Part shown: positions 18,601-25,952 of the stretch, one piece after another | Numbering within the stretch: the first letter of the stretch is position 1 | Layout of the letters: every line of letters begins with the position of its first letter | Program-made: the position numbers and the translations under genes | The notes under the pieces: model-generated | What the model was told of the DNA's origin: nothing | The model's database searches: none | What the model saw: the letters and a program-made list of their open reading frames with translations, nothing else | Assembly (NCBI GenBank): GCA_011523515.1 | Contig: WTGO01000048.1 | Coordinates: 17,757-81,756, forward strand | Length of the DNA stretch: 64,000 bases | Source of the DNA: Chloroflexota bacterium | GTDB taxonomy: Bacteria > Chloroflexota > Anaerolineae > Aggregatilineales > Phototrophicaceae | Reading direction: 5' to 3'

Positions 18601-18677
18601 GTAACGCAGCGCGTGAGATTGTCGCGGACGAACTGGACGCCATTGATGCGATCGCGCGAAGACTGCTGGATCAATAG
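15609..18677 (+). CDS. Type IIG-like restriction-modification enzyme (N6-adenine methylase plus nuclease)
   Basis: A 1022-aa single polypeptide. Near residues 64-80, IDALLGDLIIEFKRD has a D...ExK pattern that could be a PD-(D/E)XK nuclease. Methylase motif I (LLDPACGSGTFL) is near 344-355 and motif IV (VVGNPPWLAYRY) near 548-558, in the gamma-class amino-methyltransferase order. The C-terminal ~300 residues (LSERYDYHKLLTKQNATDRY, QGLWGERDIHRTPFE) resemble the target-recognition region of type IIG and PglX-like enzymes. No specificity or helicase subunit lies next to it, which favours a self-contained system that both methylates and cuts. The 15573-15578 TAGAAT may be its -10. Confidence 0.85.
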   Translation: MKPDFPEQMTNYIRNVKDAHTGQQSERQISHLFLGFIAEAFGVKYEYIELEHHVTMSKVQKHGYIDALLGDLIIEFKRDIKTGLGANIDQLTNYMRDMPELHRYVGVLTDGIEFRTYVLNEAKEAKEVDRFIITSADPDVAFLWFDSYLFSCQHIEPTADDIVQRFGVDSPTFQLAQQTLTRLLSAIEDNTELDVWRGQWKALLSKVYGSDIADDDLFIRHTYLSQFAKMLLFAALEGRPAHNEVPLIVTGEAFHNHGVSNIGENDFFSWMLMEEIRKESIDMLLALSAELQVYDLSAIRQDLLKQLYQNLVDPETRHDLGEYYTPDWLAQLTLEEIDYRAPQSLLDPACGSGTFLFNAIRRLADQGLRGRELVEFALNNIVGTDIHPLAVTIARINCLLALSEHIGTDNSDGDVPPLPVFLADALIGPLTYRGPEAVPIAVDIENDEEFRIPLASATDADKLTKTIDYMDDMAKLVVSPQQAEQMGKIFRKWVQDIYSGLTNTTFRNLWGENFKLLVKLIRDGRDSIWAYILKNLSRPLVLAEKGFDVVVGNPPWLAYRYINSPVWQDEVKSLYIHYQLIDSGDVKLFTQMDLSTLFFAHSKDRYLKDGGTLAFVMPRSVLTGAKQHRPFQRQGMTRILDVGDVSPLFNVPAAVLIQSDGNIAKSNIPTKTYQATFEKHELPLLEAEPLLTTDDTVTNFVDPKIRSIYYYELFAQGASLVPRNLCFVRPAGLPNMPIVETDPELDKDAKAPWRMENLRQSEMKLEGQASAPYIYATLLSKHLLPFGYQKLNMVALPARQNEEGKLEMLEDVLQFAATGHIRDFNTWFDKTNKFWDKHKKTDITLSERYDYHKLLTKQNATDRYRVIYGGSGTNIASCVLETNFEDLRIYRRRVRQFVVDTKTYYYAPDSLEEAHYLCAFLNAPYVNESIKQHQSQGLWGERDIHRTPFEACAIPIFEANNPDHLELARLSMAAHAKIEDMKGMEENRLLNGGPGRARNAAREIVADELDAIDAIARRLLDQ

Positions 18678-18716
18678 TTGCTCCGCGCCTCGCTGTCTTC
18701 ACGTCGGAACGCGCCC

Positions 18717-18744
18717 TCGACATCCGCCGCCAATCATGTATAAT
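18717..18744 (+). promoter_or_regulatory. Probable promoter of rpmB
   Basis: TCGACA (18717-18722, 5 of 6 matches to TTGACA) and a perfect TATAAT (18739-18744) are separated by 16 bases. The predicted transcript starts about 27 bases before the rpmB ATG and includes its GGGAG site. Confidence 0.7.
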
Positions 18745-18777
18745 CCAGCGCTCAAGTTAGAAAACGGGAGCAAGACC

Positions 18778-19017
18778 ATGCCCGGCAAACGCAAAATCAC
18801 CGGCGTCAAGCCGCTCTTCGGCCAATCGCGCAGCAAAGCCTTCAATACCGTCAAGCGCCAATTCAAGCCGAATCTGCAGAACAAGCGCATTTATGTGCCC
18901 GAGCTGGACCGCTGGGTGCGCGTCAAGATCACGGCCAAGGAAATCAAGACCATCGACAAGATCGGATTCATGGAATTCCTCAAGCGCCGCGATATCCCGC
19001 TCAAGCAACTGCTATAG
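18778..19017 (+). CDS. rpmB: 50S ribosomal protein L28
   Basis: A 79-aa basic protein that matches L28 along its length: the KPLFGQSRSKA block, VKRQFKPNLQNKRIYVPEL and the ITAKEIKTIDKIG end. It lacks the Cys pair found in zinc-binding L28 versions, so it is the Cys-free type. A much longer upstream extension in frame is not used: a consensus promoter and GGGAG sit directly before this ATG. L28 binds 23S rRNA near the exit of the large subunit. It is monocistronic here. Confidence 0.95.
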   Translation: MPGKRKITGVKPLFGQSRSKAFNTVKRQFKPNLQNKRIYVPELDRWVRVKITAKEIKTIDKIGFMEFLKRRDIPLKQLL

Positions 19018-19047
19018 CGTTGGCAGCAGCGCAACTGATATGAGCGC

Positions 19048-19072
19048 GGGCGACCCAAGGGTCGCCCCTACA
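19048..19072 (+). repeat. Dispersed GGGCGA palindromic repeat, copy 3
   Basis: GGGCGACCC-AA-GGGTCGCCC with the CTACA tail: a perfect 9-bp stem. It lies 30 bases after the rpmB stop, where the hairpin could also act as a transcript end, though only TTTTC follows. Confidence 0.8.
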
Positions 19073-19086
19073 TTTTCTAGCAGAGC

Positions 19087-19791
19087 ATGAATCCCCACCA
19101 CCAAGCCATCTTGCGCCAAATCCAGGCAACTGTGCCCGGCCGCGGGCAGACCACGCAACGCCCGGAACACCTGGGCGCCATCCGCAAATGGTACGGCCTC
19201 AAGAATGAGCAGCGCCGGCGCATTTTGCTCGACTTCCGCGCCGCGCGCAAAGACCTCGGCTTCGCGGACTGGCTGGCGCTGATTGACTCGCTTTATCAGG
19301 GCGAATCTTACGAGGAGCGCTGCGCCCCGCAGACCCTGCTGCTCAAATACCCGCGCTATCGCCGTCGGTTGCCGCTGGCGCAGCTGGACGCCTGGCTGGG
19401 CTGCCTCGAGGGCTGGGCCGAGGTCGATAGCACCTGCCAGACCGTCTTCAGCGCCGCAGACCTGCTGGCGGATTGGGAGGGCTGGTCCGGCCTGCTGGCT
19501 TCACTGGCGGCCGATGCCAACGTCAACAAGCGCCGCGCCGCGCTGGTGCTGCTGACCGCGCCAATCACGCAATCGGACGATATTCGTATACTGAACCTGT
19601 CGCTGCAGCTGATCGAGCGCCTCAAGGAAGACTCGGACAAGCGCATCACCAAAGCGATCTCCTGGCTGCTGCGAAAGGGCATCAAGCAGCACCGCAACGC
19701 TATCGCGGCGTATCTCGATAGCAACGCCACCTCCCTGCCCGCCGTCGCCCGGCGCGAGACCCGCAAGAAATTGCTGACCGGCAAGAAGTGA
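19087..19791 (+). CDS. AlkD-like DNA alkylation repair protein (HEAT-like repeats)
   Basis: A 234-aa helical protein. LDFRAARKDLGFADWLALID, YEERCAPQTLLLKYPRYRR, WAEVDSTCQTV and KDSDKRITKAISWLLRKGI-like stretches follow the order of helical repeats in the AlkC/AlkD superfamily. These remove N3- and N7-alkylated purines by clamping DNA in a positively charged groove. I cannot place the catalytic Trp and Asp with certainty. It is downstream of rpmB with a palindromic repeat in between, and convergent with ppk2. Confidence 0.75.
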   Translation: MNPHHQAILRQIQATVPGRGQTTQRPEHLGAIRKWYGLKNEQRRRILLDFRAARKDLGFADWLALIDSLYQGESYEERCAPQTLLLKYPRYRRRLPLAQLDAWLGCLEGWAEVDSTCQTVFSAADLLADWEGWSGLLASLAADANVNKRRAALVLLTAPITQSDDIRILNLSLQLIERLKEDSDKRITKAISWLLRKGIKQHRNAIAAYLDSNATSLPAVARRETRKKLLTGKK

Positions 19792-19830
19792 GGGGCTGGT
19801 CGCCGCGGACGGGCGCAATCGCGCCTCTGC

Positions 19831-20658
19831 CTAAACCCTATCGGCGTAGTGGTCGCGCACGATATAGTGCGTATCGCGCGGCGGGCGCGATGTGTAGGGT
19901 GGCTGCGGCGGCGCCTCGGGCAGCTTTATCGGCGCCGGAATTACATTTTCGTAGGGAATCGCCGACAAGATATCGCGCATGACATTCAGGCGCAGGCGGC
20001 GTTTGTCGTTGGATTCGACCTGGCGCCAGCGGCATTCGGGGATATCCGTATGCTCGATCATGGCGTCCTTGGCTTTGGAGTACTCGACCCAGCGATTGCG
20101 CCCCTCAATATCGATATCGCTCAGCTTCCAGCGCCGCGCCGGGTTGGCGGCGCGCTCCTGGAAGCGGCGTTCCTGCTCGTCATCATCGACCGACAGCCAG
20201 TACTTGAGCAGGATGATGCCATCGTGGATGAGCAGCCGCTCGAAGTTGGGCGCGTCGCGCAGGAAATCCCAATATTGGCGATCGCTACAGAAGCCCATGA
20301 CGCGTTCGACCGTGGCGCGGTTATACCAGCTGCGGTCGAAAAGCACAATTTCGCCCGCGGCCGGCAAATGCGTCACATAACGCTGAAAGTACCACTGAGT
20401 CAGCTCGCGGTCGGATGGTTTGCCCAGGGCGACCAGGCGGATATCCCGCGGCTGCAGCGGCTCCATGATGCGTTTGATGGTGCCGCCCTTGCCGGCGGCG
20501 TCGCGCCCGTCAAAGGTGATCATCACCCGCATGTCGTGATGCTTGATCCAATACTGCCACTTGATTAACTCGAATTGCAGGCGCGTCAACTCCTTTTCGT
20601 AGAATCTGCGCTTTATGCGCGGCGGGCGCTTGGCTTTGGACGACTTATTCTTAGACAT
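19831..20658 (-). CDS. ppk2: Polyphosphate kinase 2 family protein
   Basis: A 275-aa PPK2 enzyme with the Walker A loop GRDAAGKGG near residues 51-59, the Walker B-like VLFDRSWYNRA near 112 and the lid helix MEPLQPRDIRLVAL. The family transfers phosphate between polyphosphate and nucleoside mono- or diphosphates. I set the start at ATG 20658 with GGAG 8 bases upstream; a TTG at 20670 would add four residues and cover that site. It is a single-domain PPK2. Whether it prefers GDP/ADP or AMP cannot be decided by eye. Confidence 0.93.
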   Translation of the reverse strand: MSKNKSSKAKRPPRIKRRFYEKELTRLQFELIKWQYWIKHHDMRVMITFDGRDAAGKGGTIKRIMEPLQPRDIRLVALGKPSDRELTQWYFQRYVTHLPAAGEIVLFDRSWYNRATVERVMGFCSDRQYWDFLRDAPNFERLLIHDGIILLKYWLSVDDDEQERRFQERAANPARRWKLSDIDIEGRNRWVEYSKAKDAMIEHTDIPECRWRQVESNDKRRLRLNVMRDILSAIPYENVIPAPIKLPEAPPQPPYTSRPPRDTHYIVRDHYADRV

Positions 20659-20813
20659 GGGAGACTCCAAGAGTTCACTCTTCCGCTCTTGTATCTAATA
20701 TCATACCCAATTTTATCCGCCGCCGTCACGTTATGGCCACGGGGCAGGCTACGCCATTGCGGGTTCTGTACTATAATCCAGCCGGGCAAATGCAGCCGAA
20801 CGCGACCAGGATT

Positions 20814-21797
20814 ATGGCGCTTAATGTAAGCTCGCTGCGCGCGCTGGCCGCCGCGGACGAGCCGAAGCCGAATTTCTTCATTGTAGGCGCGCCGAAATGC
20901 GGCACGACCGCGCTGCATGAATACTTGCAGCGCCATCCCGATGCCTACCTGCCCTATTATAAAGAACCGCACTATTTCGGCGCCGATCTGGTTGGTTCGC
21001 GCTTTCTGCAATTCCGCGACAGGCCCGCGAAATATCTCAAGCTCTTTCGCGATGTGCGCGGCGAAGCGCGTATCGGCGAGTCATCGCCCTGGTATCTGGC
21101 CAGCAGCGGCGCCGCCGCCGAAATCCAGCGCTACGACCCGCAGGCGAAAATCATCATCATGCTGCGCAACCCGATCGACATGATGTATTCCATGTGGTCG
21201 CAATTTCGCTACAGCGGCAACGAACAGATCGAGACCTTTGAAGAGGCGCTTGCGGCTGAATCCGACCGGATCGCCGGCAAACGCATTCGCCGCGCCGCCC
21301 ACTGCATCACTGGGCTGCGCTACCTGCAAATGACCCGCTTCAGCGAACAGGCAACGCGCTATTTCGACTGCTTCGGCCGGGAAAATGTCATGGTCATCAT
21401 CTTTGACGATTTCCGCGCCGATACAGCGGCGGTCTACCACTCCGTGCTGGAATTTCTCGGGCTGGATACGGACGTCGAGGTCAACTTTGGCGTGCGCAAT
21501 CCCAACAAAGAAGTACGCCTGGCCTGGCTGCAGAAGCTGATCATCAGCACGGGATTTTCGCTAATGCTGCTGAAAGACCGCTTAACGTATCTGGCGACCA
21601 CGAGCGCCCTGCTTCCTTATGCCTACCGCACACGGGCCGTGGAAGGCGTCATCGCCGCCTATACGCGTTATGAGCGGCGCTCGCCCCTGACGCCGGAAAC
21701 CCGCCAGCGCCTGGCGCATGAACTATCGGACGAGGTCGAGCAGCTCAGCGCGCTGCTCGGGCGCGATCTGAGCCACTGGCTGCGGATGGAGGACTGA
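20814..21797 (+). CDS. Sulfotransferase domain protein
   Basis: A ~327-aa cytosolic sulfotransferase. The 5'-phosphosulfate loop of the PAPS site is FIVGAPKCGTTALHEYL near residues 25-40, and the 3'-phosphate-binding strand is IIIMLRNPIDMMYSMW near 112-127. The start is uncertain: in-frame ATGs lie at 20733, 20790 and 20814. I chose 20814 because a TATAAT box at 20772-20777 would start transcripts just before it. The neighbouring flippase-like membrane protein (7-bp gap) suggests sulfation of an envelope lipid or polysaccharide. Confidence 0.88.
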   Translation: MALNVSSLRALAAADEPKPNFFIVGAPKCGTTALHEYLQRHPDAYLPYYKEPHYFGADLVGSRFLQFRDRPAKYLKLFRDVRGEARIGESSPWYLASSGAAAEIQRYDPQAKIIIMLRNPIDMMYSMWSQFRYSGNEQIETFEEALAAESDRIAGKRIRRAAHCITGLRYLQMTRFSEQATRYFDCFGRENVMVIIFDDFRADTAAVYHSVLEFLGLDTDVEVNFGVRNPNKEVRLAWLQKLIISTGFSLMLLKDRLTYLATTSALLPYAYRTRAVEGVIAAYTRYERRSPLTPETRQRLAHELSDEVEQLSALLGRDLSHWLRMED

Positions 21798-21804
21798 CCA
21801 GGTC

Positions 21805-22857
21805 ATGCCGGATACGCCTGAAACGTCAAGCGCGACCAAACCAAAGCGGCGCGACCGCCGTCAGCTGCTGGCGCGGATTGTGTCCGTCATGGTCACGGTC
21901 GCCTTGCTGGCGGTCCTGGTCGGCGAAGTGGAATGGTCGAAGTTTGACCAACTGCTGGGGCGCGTCGCGCCCGTCAGCTGGTTGGGCGCGCTGCTGGCGT
22001 ATCTGGCGCTGAATCTCTTTCGCGCACTGCGTTTTCGCGTGTTGCTCGATAAAGACGATACACCCTGGCGATTGCTAGCGCCGATTACGCTCTATCATAA
22101 TTTCTTGGTGCGGGCCTTGCCCTTCAAACTAGGCGAGCTCTCCTATGTCGCCTTGCTGCGCTCCCGTCTCAATTACTCCGTGGAAGCAGGCGTGAGCAGC
22201 CTCTTCGGCGCGCGCATCCTGGAGTTGCTCATTATCATTCTGGTTTTCGCCACGGGTATCTTCAGCAGCGCCGAAGCCTTCGCTCAGGAGCGTGAACGCC
22301 TGATTCTGATTGTTGTCGTTTCATTCTTGGTCTGCGTAATCGGTCTGTACTTCGGCGGGAGTCTGCTGCGCGCTTCAGCCGGCCGCCTGCTGCCCGGCAT
22401 TGGCCGTCTCTTACGCGGCCGAAGCGTGCTAGCGGGCGCCCTTGAGACCGGCTGGCTGCAGCTCGCGGACGAACTTGATCGCATCCGTCAGCCGCGCCTG
22501 TTTCTGTCGGCCCTGTTCATCTCCTGTTTCACATACTCGTCGTCATTCCTGACCAACTATGTACTGCTGCGCGCCTTGGGCATTCAAGTTGACTTTCCCG
22601 CCATGATCGCCATCATCAGCATTGGCATGTTTGCATCGGCATTTCCGCTCAATGTCAGCGGCTTCGGCGTGGTCGAAGTCGCCTGGCGCTTCGGCTTGAT
22701 TCAATTTGTCGGCTGGAACGAATCGGACGCCACCGCGACCGGCTTTCTATTGCACGGATTCCAGCTTTTTGCGGCAGCGCTGTACGGCTTGGTCGGCTAC
22801 CTGCTCATCCATCTTGGCCCAGGCATTTCTCAGCTGCCGGAGTCTGGTAGCGATTAG
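21805..22857 (+). CDS. Flippase-like (UPF0104/LPG-synthase TM) membrane protein
   Basis: A 350-aa polytopic membrane protein with about eight hydrophobic segments. Family marks include SWLGALLAYLALNLFRALRF, RALPFKLGELSYVALLRSR and the FPLNVSGFGVVEVAW helix near the end, which match the lysylphosphatidylglycerol synthase transmembrane/AglD2-like family. These move or modify lipid-linked substrates. There is no catalytic soluble domain. It is co-directional with and 7 bp after the sulfotransferase, so they may act on one envelope lipid. Confidence 0.85.
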   Translation: MPDTPETSSATKPKRRDRRQLLARIVSVMVTVALLAVLVGEVEWSKFDQLLGRVAPVSWLGALLAYLALNLFRALRFRVLLDKDDTPWRLLAPITLYHNFLVRALPFKLGELSYVALLRSRLNYSVEAGVSSLFGARILELLIIILVFATGIFSSAEAFAQERERLILIVVVSFLVCVIGLYFGGSLLRASAGRLLPGIGRLLRGRSVLAGALETGWLQLADELDRIRQPRLFLSALFISCFTYSSSFLTNYVLLRALGIQVDFPAMIAIISIGMFASAFPLNVSGFGVVEVAWRFGLIQFVGWNESDATATGFLLHGFQLFAAALYGLVGYLLIHLGPGISQLPESGSD

Positions 22858-22896
22858 GCTTCAAAAGAGATAGTTTCCAGTTAACAGGAGCGCCAA

Positions 22897-23733
22897 ATGC
22901 CTTATCAATTTGATCCCGACCAGATGTACCGCATGCCGACGCACTTTGGTCCGCGCACGGGACCGCGGCGCGGGCCCGATGGGCGCAAATTCGAGTGCCT
23001 TGACAATCCTTACAGCACAATTTTCAGCGTCAGCTTCCTCAGCAGCGCGGCGCAACTGGAAAGATTCCTGCCGCCAGGCTTCTCGCTTGATGGCGAGCCG
23101 GTGGTCACAGTCAGCGCGAGCTATATGACTGAAATCGAATGGCTGGCCGGGCGCGGCTACAATACCCTGGGCGTCTCCTTCCCGGTGCGATTTGATGGCG
23201 ACGTTGATCGCGTCAGCGGCAACTTTCTGACCGTCCTTTGGGAGAACCTCACTGACCCCATCCTCACCGGACGCGAAGAAATCGGCTTCTCCAAGATCTA
23301 CTGCGAATTGCCAACGCCGACCAGCTTGCGCGGCCAACATCATGTCATCGCCAGCTGGCTGGGTTTCAAATTCCTCGATCTCTATGTCGAGGACCTGCGC
23401 GAGCAGTCGCGAGCTGAAATAGACGCGCTCACAAGCAAGCAAAGCGGCGCCGGCGCCTTGCATTACAAATACATGCCGCGCACCGGCGAGTGGGGCACAG
23501 CCGATGCCGCCTACGCCGTACTCACCCCGGCGGAGACGCCCAATCGGCGTGTATTGGAACGCCATGTCGGCGCTGGCCGCCTGCAATTTCACAAGGCTCG
23601 CTGGGAAGATATGCCCACACAGTACAATATCGTCAATGCCTTTGCCGATCTGGAGATTCACGAATATCGCGGCGCCAGTCTGATCAAAACCGTCGGCGGC
23701 AAAGACCTCAGCGATCAGCGAATTCTGCGCTGA
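22897..23733 (+). CDS. Acetoacetate decarboxylase-like protein
   Basis: A 278-aa protein of the acetoacetate decarboxylase fold. The signature GREEIGFSKIYCELP near residues 127-141 places a Lys where the Schiff-base Lys stands in ADC (GREEIGFPK in classical enzymes). The preceding YNTLGVSFPVRFDG strand fits too. ADC-family proteins decarboxylate or hydrate beta-keto acids, and some act as aldolase-dehydratases. An AGGAG site precedes the ATG. It is followed by two SDR genes in an operon-like arrangement, which suggests breakdown of a keto acid. Confidence 0.87.
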   Translation: MPYQFDPDQMYRMPTHFGPRTGPRRGPDGRKFECLDNPYSTIFSVSFLSSAAQLERFLPPGFSLDGEPVVTVSASYMTEIEWLAGRGYNTLGVSFPVRFDGDVDRVSGNFLTVLWENLTDPILTGREEIGFSKIYCELPTPTSLRGQHHVIASWLGFKFLDLYVEDLREQSRAEIDALTSKQSGAGALHYKYMPRTGEWGTADAAYAVLTPAETPNRRVLERHVGAGRLQFHKARWEDMPTQYNIVNAFADLEIHEYRGASLIKTVGGKDLSDQRILR

Positions 23734-23753
23734 CAGCAGTAGAGGAGAGCGAA

Positions 23754-24575
23754 ATGTACGAACTGGAGGGGAAAGTGGCGCTGGTGACAGGCGCCGCCGG
23801 CGCAGAAGGTTTGGGACGCGCGATCGCTCTGCGCCTGGCTCAAGAAGGCGCCGATTTGGTCGTCAATGATCTCAGCGAAGACATCGGACCGCGGCAGGGC
23901 CTGCCGGCTGTCGTCAGCGAGATTGAAGCGCTCGGGCGAAAGGCGCTGCCCGTCTACGCCGATGTGGCTGACGCCGCGCAAGTGGACGACATGGTTGCTG
24001 CCGCAGTGGCAGAATTTGGCCGCATCGATATCCTGGTCAACAACGCCGGCGCCCCGGCCGGGCCCGATCGCGTACCTGTCGTCGAGCTCGAGGAAGAGGA
24101 CTTCGACCTTATCCAGCGAGTCAATGTGAAAGGGACGTTTCTCTGCAGTCGGGCTGCCGCGCGGCATATGATCGCGCGCGGAGGTGGCGGCAGAATCATC
24201 AACATTTCTTCCGTCTCCGGCAAGGTCGGCCTGGCCAGATTCGCCGCCTATTGCGCTTCAAAGTTTGCCGTACGCGGCTTTACGCAATCGCTGGCGCTCG
24301 AATTGGCGCCGCATCAGATCACGGTGAATGCTATCTGCCCAGGCTTGCTCGCCACTGAGCGCATCGACGATATGGCGGCCGCCCTGGCGCCACCCGGGGT
24401 CGACGCCGGCGACTATCGACAAACCATGATATCAAATTCGCTAGCCAGCACCCCGCTGGGACGCATGACCAAGACAGCCGATGTCGTCAAAATGGTTGCC
24501 TTTCTCGCCTCCGATCAAGCCGCCTTCATAACCGGCTCTTCTCCGAACGTTGATGGCGGGATTCGCATGGAGTAG
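23754..24575 (+). CDS. SDR-family oxidoreductase
   Basis: A 273-aa short-chain dehydrogenase. It has the NAD(P) motif VTGAAGAEGLGRA near residue 10, the NNAG motif near 97, and the catalytic Ser...YxxxK set with ISSVSGKVG and YCASK. GAGGAG stands 8 bases before the chosen ATG; an upstream extension in the same frame is antisense-like noise within the preceding gene. GRGGGG-type loops and the C-terminal ITGSSPNVDGGIRM are ordinary. The likely role is 3-hydroxy/3-oxo interconversion of a small or acyl substrate with the ADC-like neighbour. Confidence 0.92.
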   Translation: MYELEGKVALVTGAAGAEGLGRAIALRLAQEGADLVVNDLSEDIGPRQGLPAVVSEIEALGRKALPVYADVADAAQVDDMVAAAVAEFGRIDILVNNAGAPAGPDRVPVVELEEEDFDLIQRVNVKGTFLCSRAAARHMIARGGGGRIINISSVSGKVGLARFAAYCASKFAVRGFTQSLALELAPHQITVNAICPGLLATERIDDMAAALAPPGVDAGDYRQTMISNSLASTPLGRMTKTADVVKMVAFLASDQAAFITGSSPNVDGGIRME

Positions 24576-24611
24576 ACGCTCGTGGAGCGAAAAGAAGAGG
24601 AGACATCCGAT

Positions 24612-25415
24612 ATGGAGAATAATCGTCTGGCGGGCAAAATCGCCATTGTAGTTGGCGCGGGTTCGAGCGGCGAACCAGCGGGCACTGGTTACGCCGCTGC
24701 CATGCTATTTGCCCGCGAAGGCGCGAAAGTACTGCTGGTTGACAACAACCAAGAACGTGCGGAGCAGAGCCTGCGAGACATCAACGATGCGGACGGGGTC
24801 GCCTCAATCTTCTTGGCCGATGTCACCCAGGAAGACGCGTGTATCGGTATGATTGAGGCCTGTCAAGCCCGCTACGGCGGTTTGCACATTCTCTTTAACA
24901 ATGTCGCCACCTACGGCTCTGGCAAGATCACAGAAGTTTCCGACGCTCATATTGATGAAACACTCGCCATCAATCTCAAGAGTATGATGCTGACTTGTAA
25001 ACATGCCGTGCCACTCATGGCGGCCAGCGGTGGCGGCTCCATCATCAACATCGCGTCAATTGACGGTCTCCGCGCCGGCTTCTCCGCCAACGTACCCTAC
25101 GCGGTGACCAAAGCCGGCGCCATCCAGATGTCACGTGTGATGGCCGTGCATCACGGCCGCGACAATATTCGCGTCAATGCCATTGCGCCGGGACATATTC
25201 ACGGCGCTTTCGTGCGTCACCTGAATGACGACACACGCGCCCTGCGCCGCAAAGCCGGACCCTTGGGTACAGAAGGCAGTGCCTGGGATGTTGCCTGGGC
25301 GGCTGTCTTCCTGGCCAGTGACGAAGCGCGCTGGATATCGGGCGTTGTTCTGCCCATCGATGCCGGTCTCCTGGCCGCGACTCCGCTATCTGTCCTGCAC
25401 AACATCCTTGAATGA
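24612..25415 (+). CDS. SDR-family oxidoreductase
   Basis: A 267-aa short-chain dehydrogenase with the cofactor loop VVGAGSSGEPAGTG. This is longer than the usual TGxxxGIG and could bind the cofactor slightly differently. The catalytic set is ASIDG and YAVTKAG, and the C-terminus is ISGVVLPIDAGLL. The ATG at 24612 has GAGGAG 9 bases before it; a GTG at 24582 is possible. It ends the three-gene run that begins with the ADC-like gene. Substrate unknown. Confidence 0.9.
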   Translation: MENNRLAGKIAIVVGAGSSGEPAGTGYAAAMLFAREGAKVLLVDNNQERAEQSLRDINDADGVASIFLADVTQEDACIGMIEACQARYGGLHILFNNVATYGSGKITEVSDAHIDETLAINLKSMMLTCKHAVPLMAASGGGSIINIASIDGLRAGFSANVPYAVTKAGAIQMSRVMAVHHGRDNIRVNAIAPGHIHGAFVRHLNDDTRALRRKAGPLGTEGSAWDVAWAAVFLASDEARWISGVVLPIDAGLLAATPLSVLHNILE

Positions 25416-25745
25416 GCAAGCGCGCTTGACACAGTCAATGGTAGAACTTTTGTGCTAAGATTGAGACGGTGATCCTCTCACGACCAATTTCCACGAATCT
25501 CTCAGCAAATCCTTGCGGATGCAGCCCAAATCTTATAGACTGTATAAATATATCGAGTGCAAGTAAAGCCGAGCCAGCTACCCGTCCTGCGAGTTGCAAC
25601 GTCAGCTTGCGACAGACTTTGTGAAGATTGCGGAAATTTCGACCACTTCACTTACCGCTTTTGCGTATTTGACGCAGAACTCTGATCGGAATTAGCCACA
25701 GCAAAAAGCCTTCATTTAGCAGAATATATCTTGGCTCAAAAGGCA

Positions 25746-25769
25746 GAGGAGAGGTGGCAGCCTCTCCTC
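25746..25769. repeat. Perfect 9-bp inverted repeat
   Basis: GAGGAGAGG pairs with CCTCTCCTC across a TGGCAG loop. It is next to a second hairpin and 184 bases before the Prim-Pol start. Confidence 0.7.
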
Positions 25770-25774
25770 ACTAG

Positions 25775-25791
25775 TGACCGTCACTCGGTCA
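25775..25791. repeat. Perfect 6-bp inverted repeat
   Basis: TGACCG pairs with CGGTCA across TCACT. It sits 5 bases after the 9-bp hairpin. Confidence 0.6.
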
Positions 25792-25952
25792 TGCCCATTG
25801 TACTCGTAGGTTGATCGGACCATGTTCGCGCAGGAGCCGATCCACCGAGCATCCGCGGCGCCCGCTTTTACGTGGGTAGTCCGCTTATCTTTTATTTTAG
25901 CTTCTTACTGTTGCAATAGCAAGGGATACGCGGGAATAGAGGCGGAAAAGTA

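Larger units (their letters stand above)
25416..25952. other. AT-richer intergenic region with two hairpins upstream of the Prim-Pol gene
   Basis: A 537-bp stretch without a credible gene. It is visibly less G+C-rich than its left flank (for example ACTGTATAAATATATCG near 25538). Two hairpins stand side by side: GAGGAGAGG-tggcag-CCTCTCCTC (25746-25769) and TGACCG-tcact-CGGTCA (25775-25791). There is no T-run, so they look less like terminators than like operator- or origin-type structures. No integrase, att repeat or tRNA is visible at this boundary. Confidence 0.55.

Noticed and set aside
18613..18777. N-terminal extension of rpmB by 55 codons
   Set aside because: It covers the end of the restriction-modification gene and the consensus promoter; L28 is complete from 18778.
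23490..23753. N-terminal extension of the first SDR
   Set aside because: It overlaps the ADC-like gene in another frame and lacks similarity; GAGGAG supports 23754.
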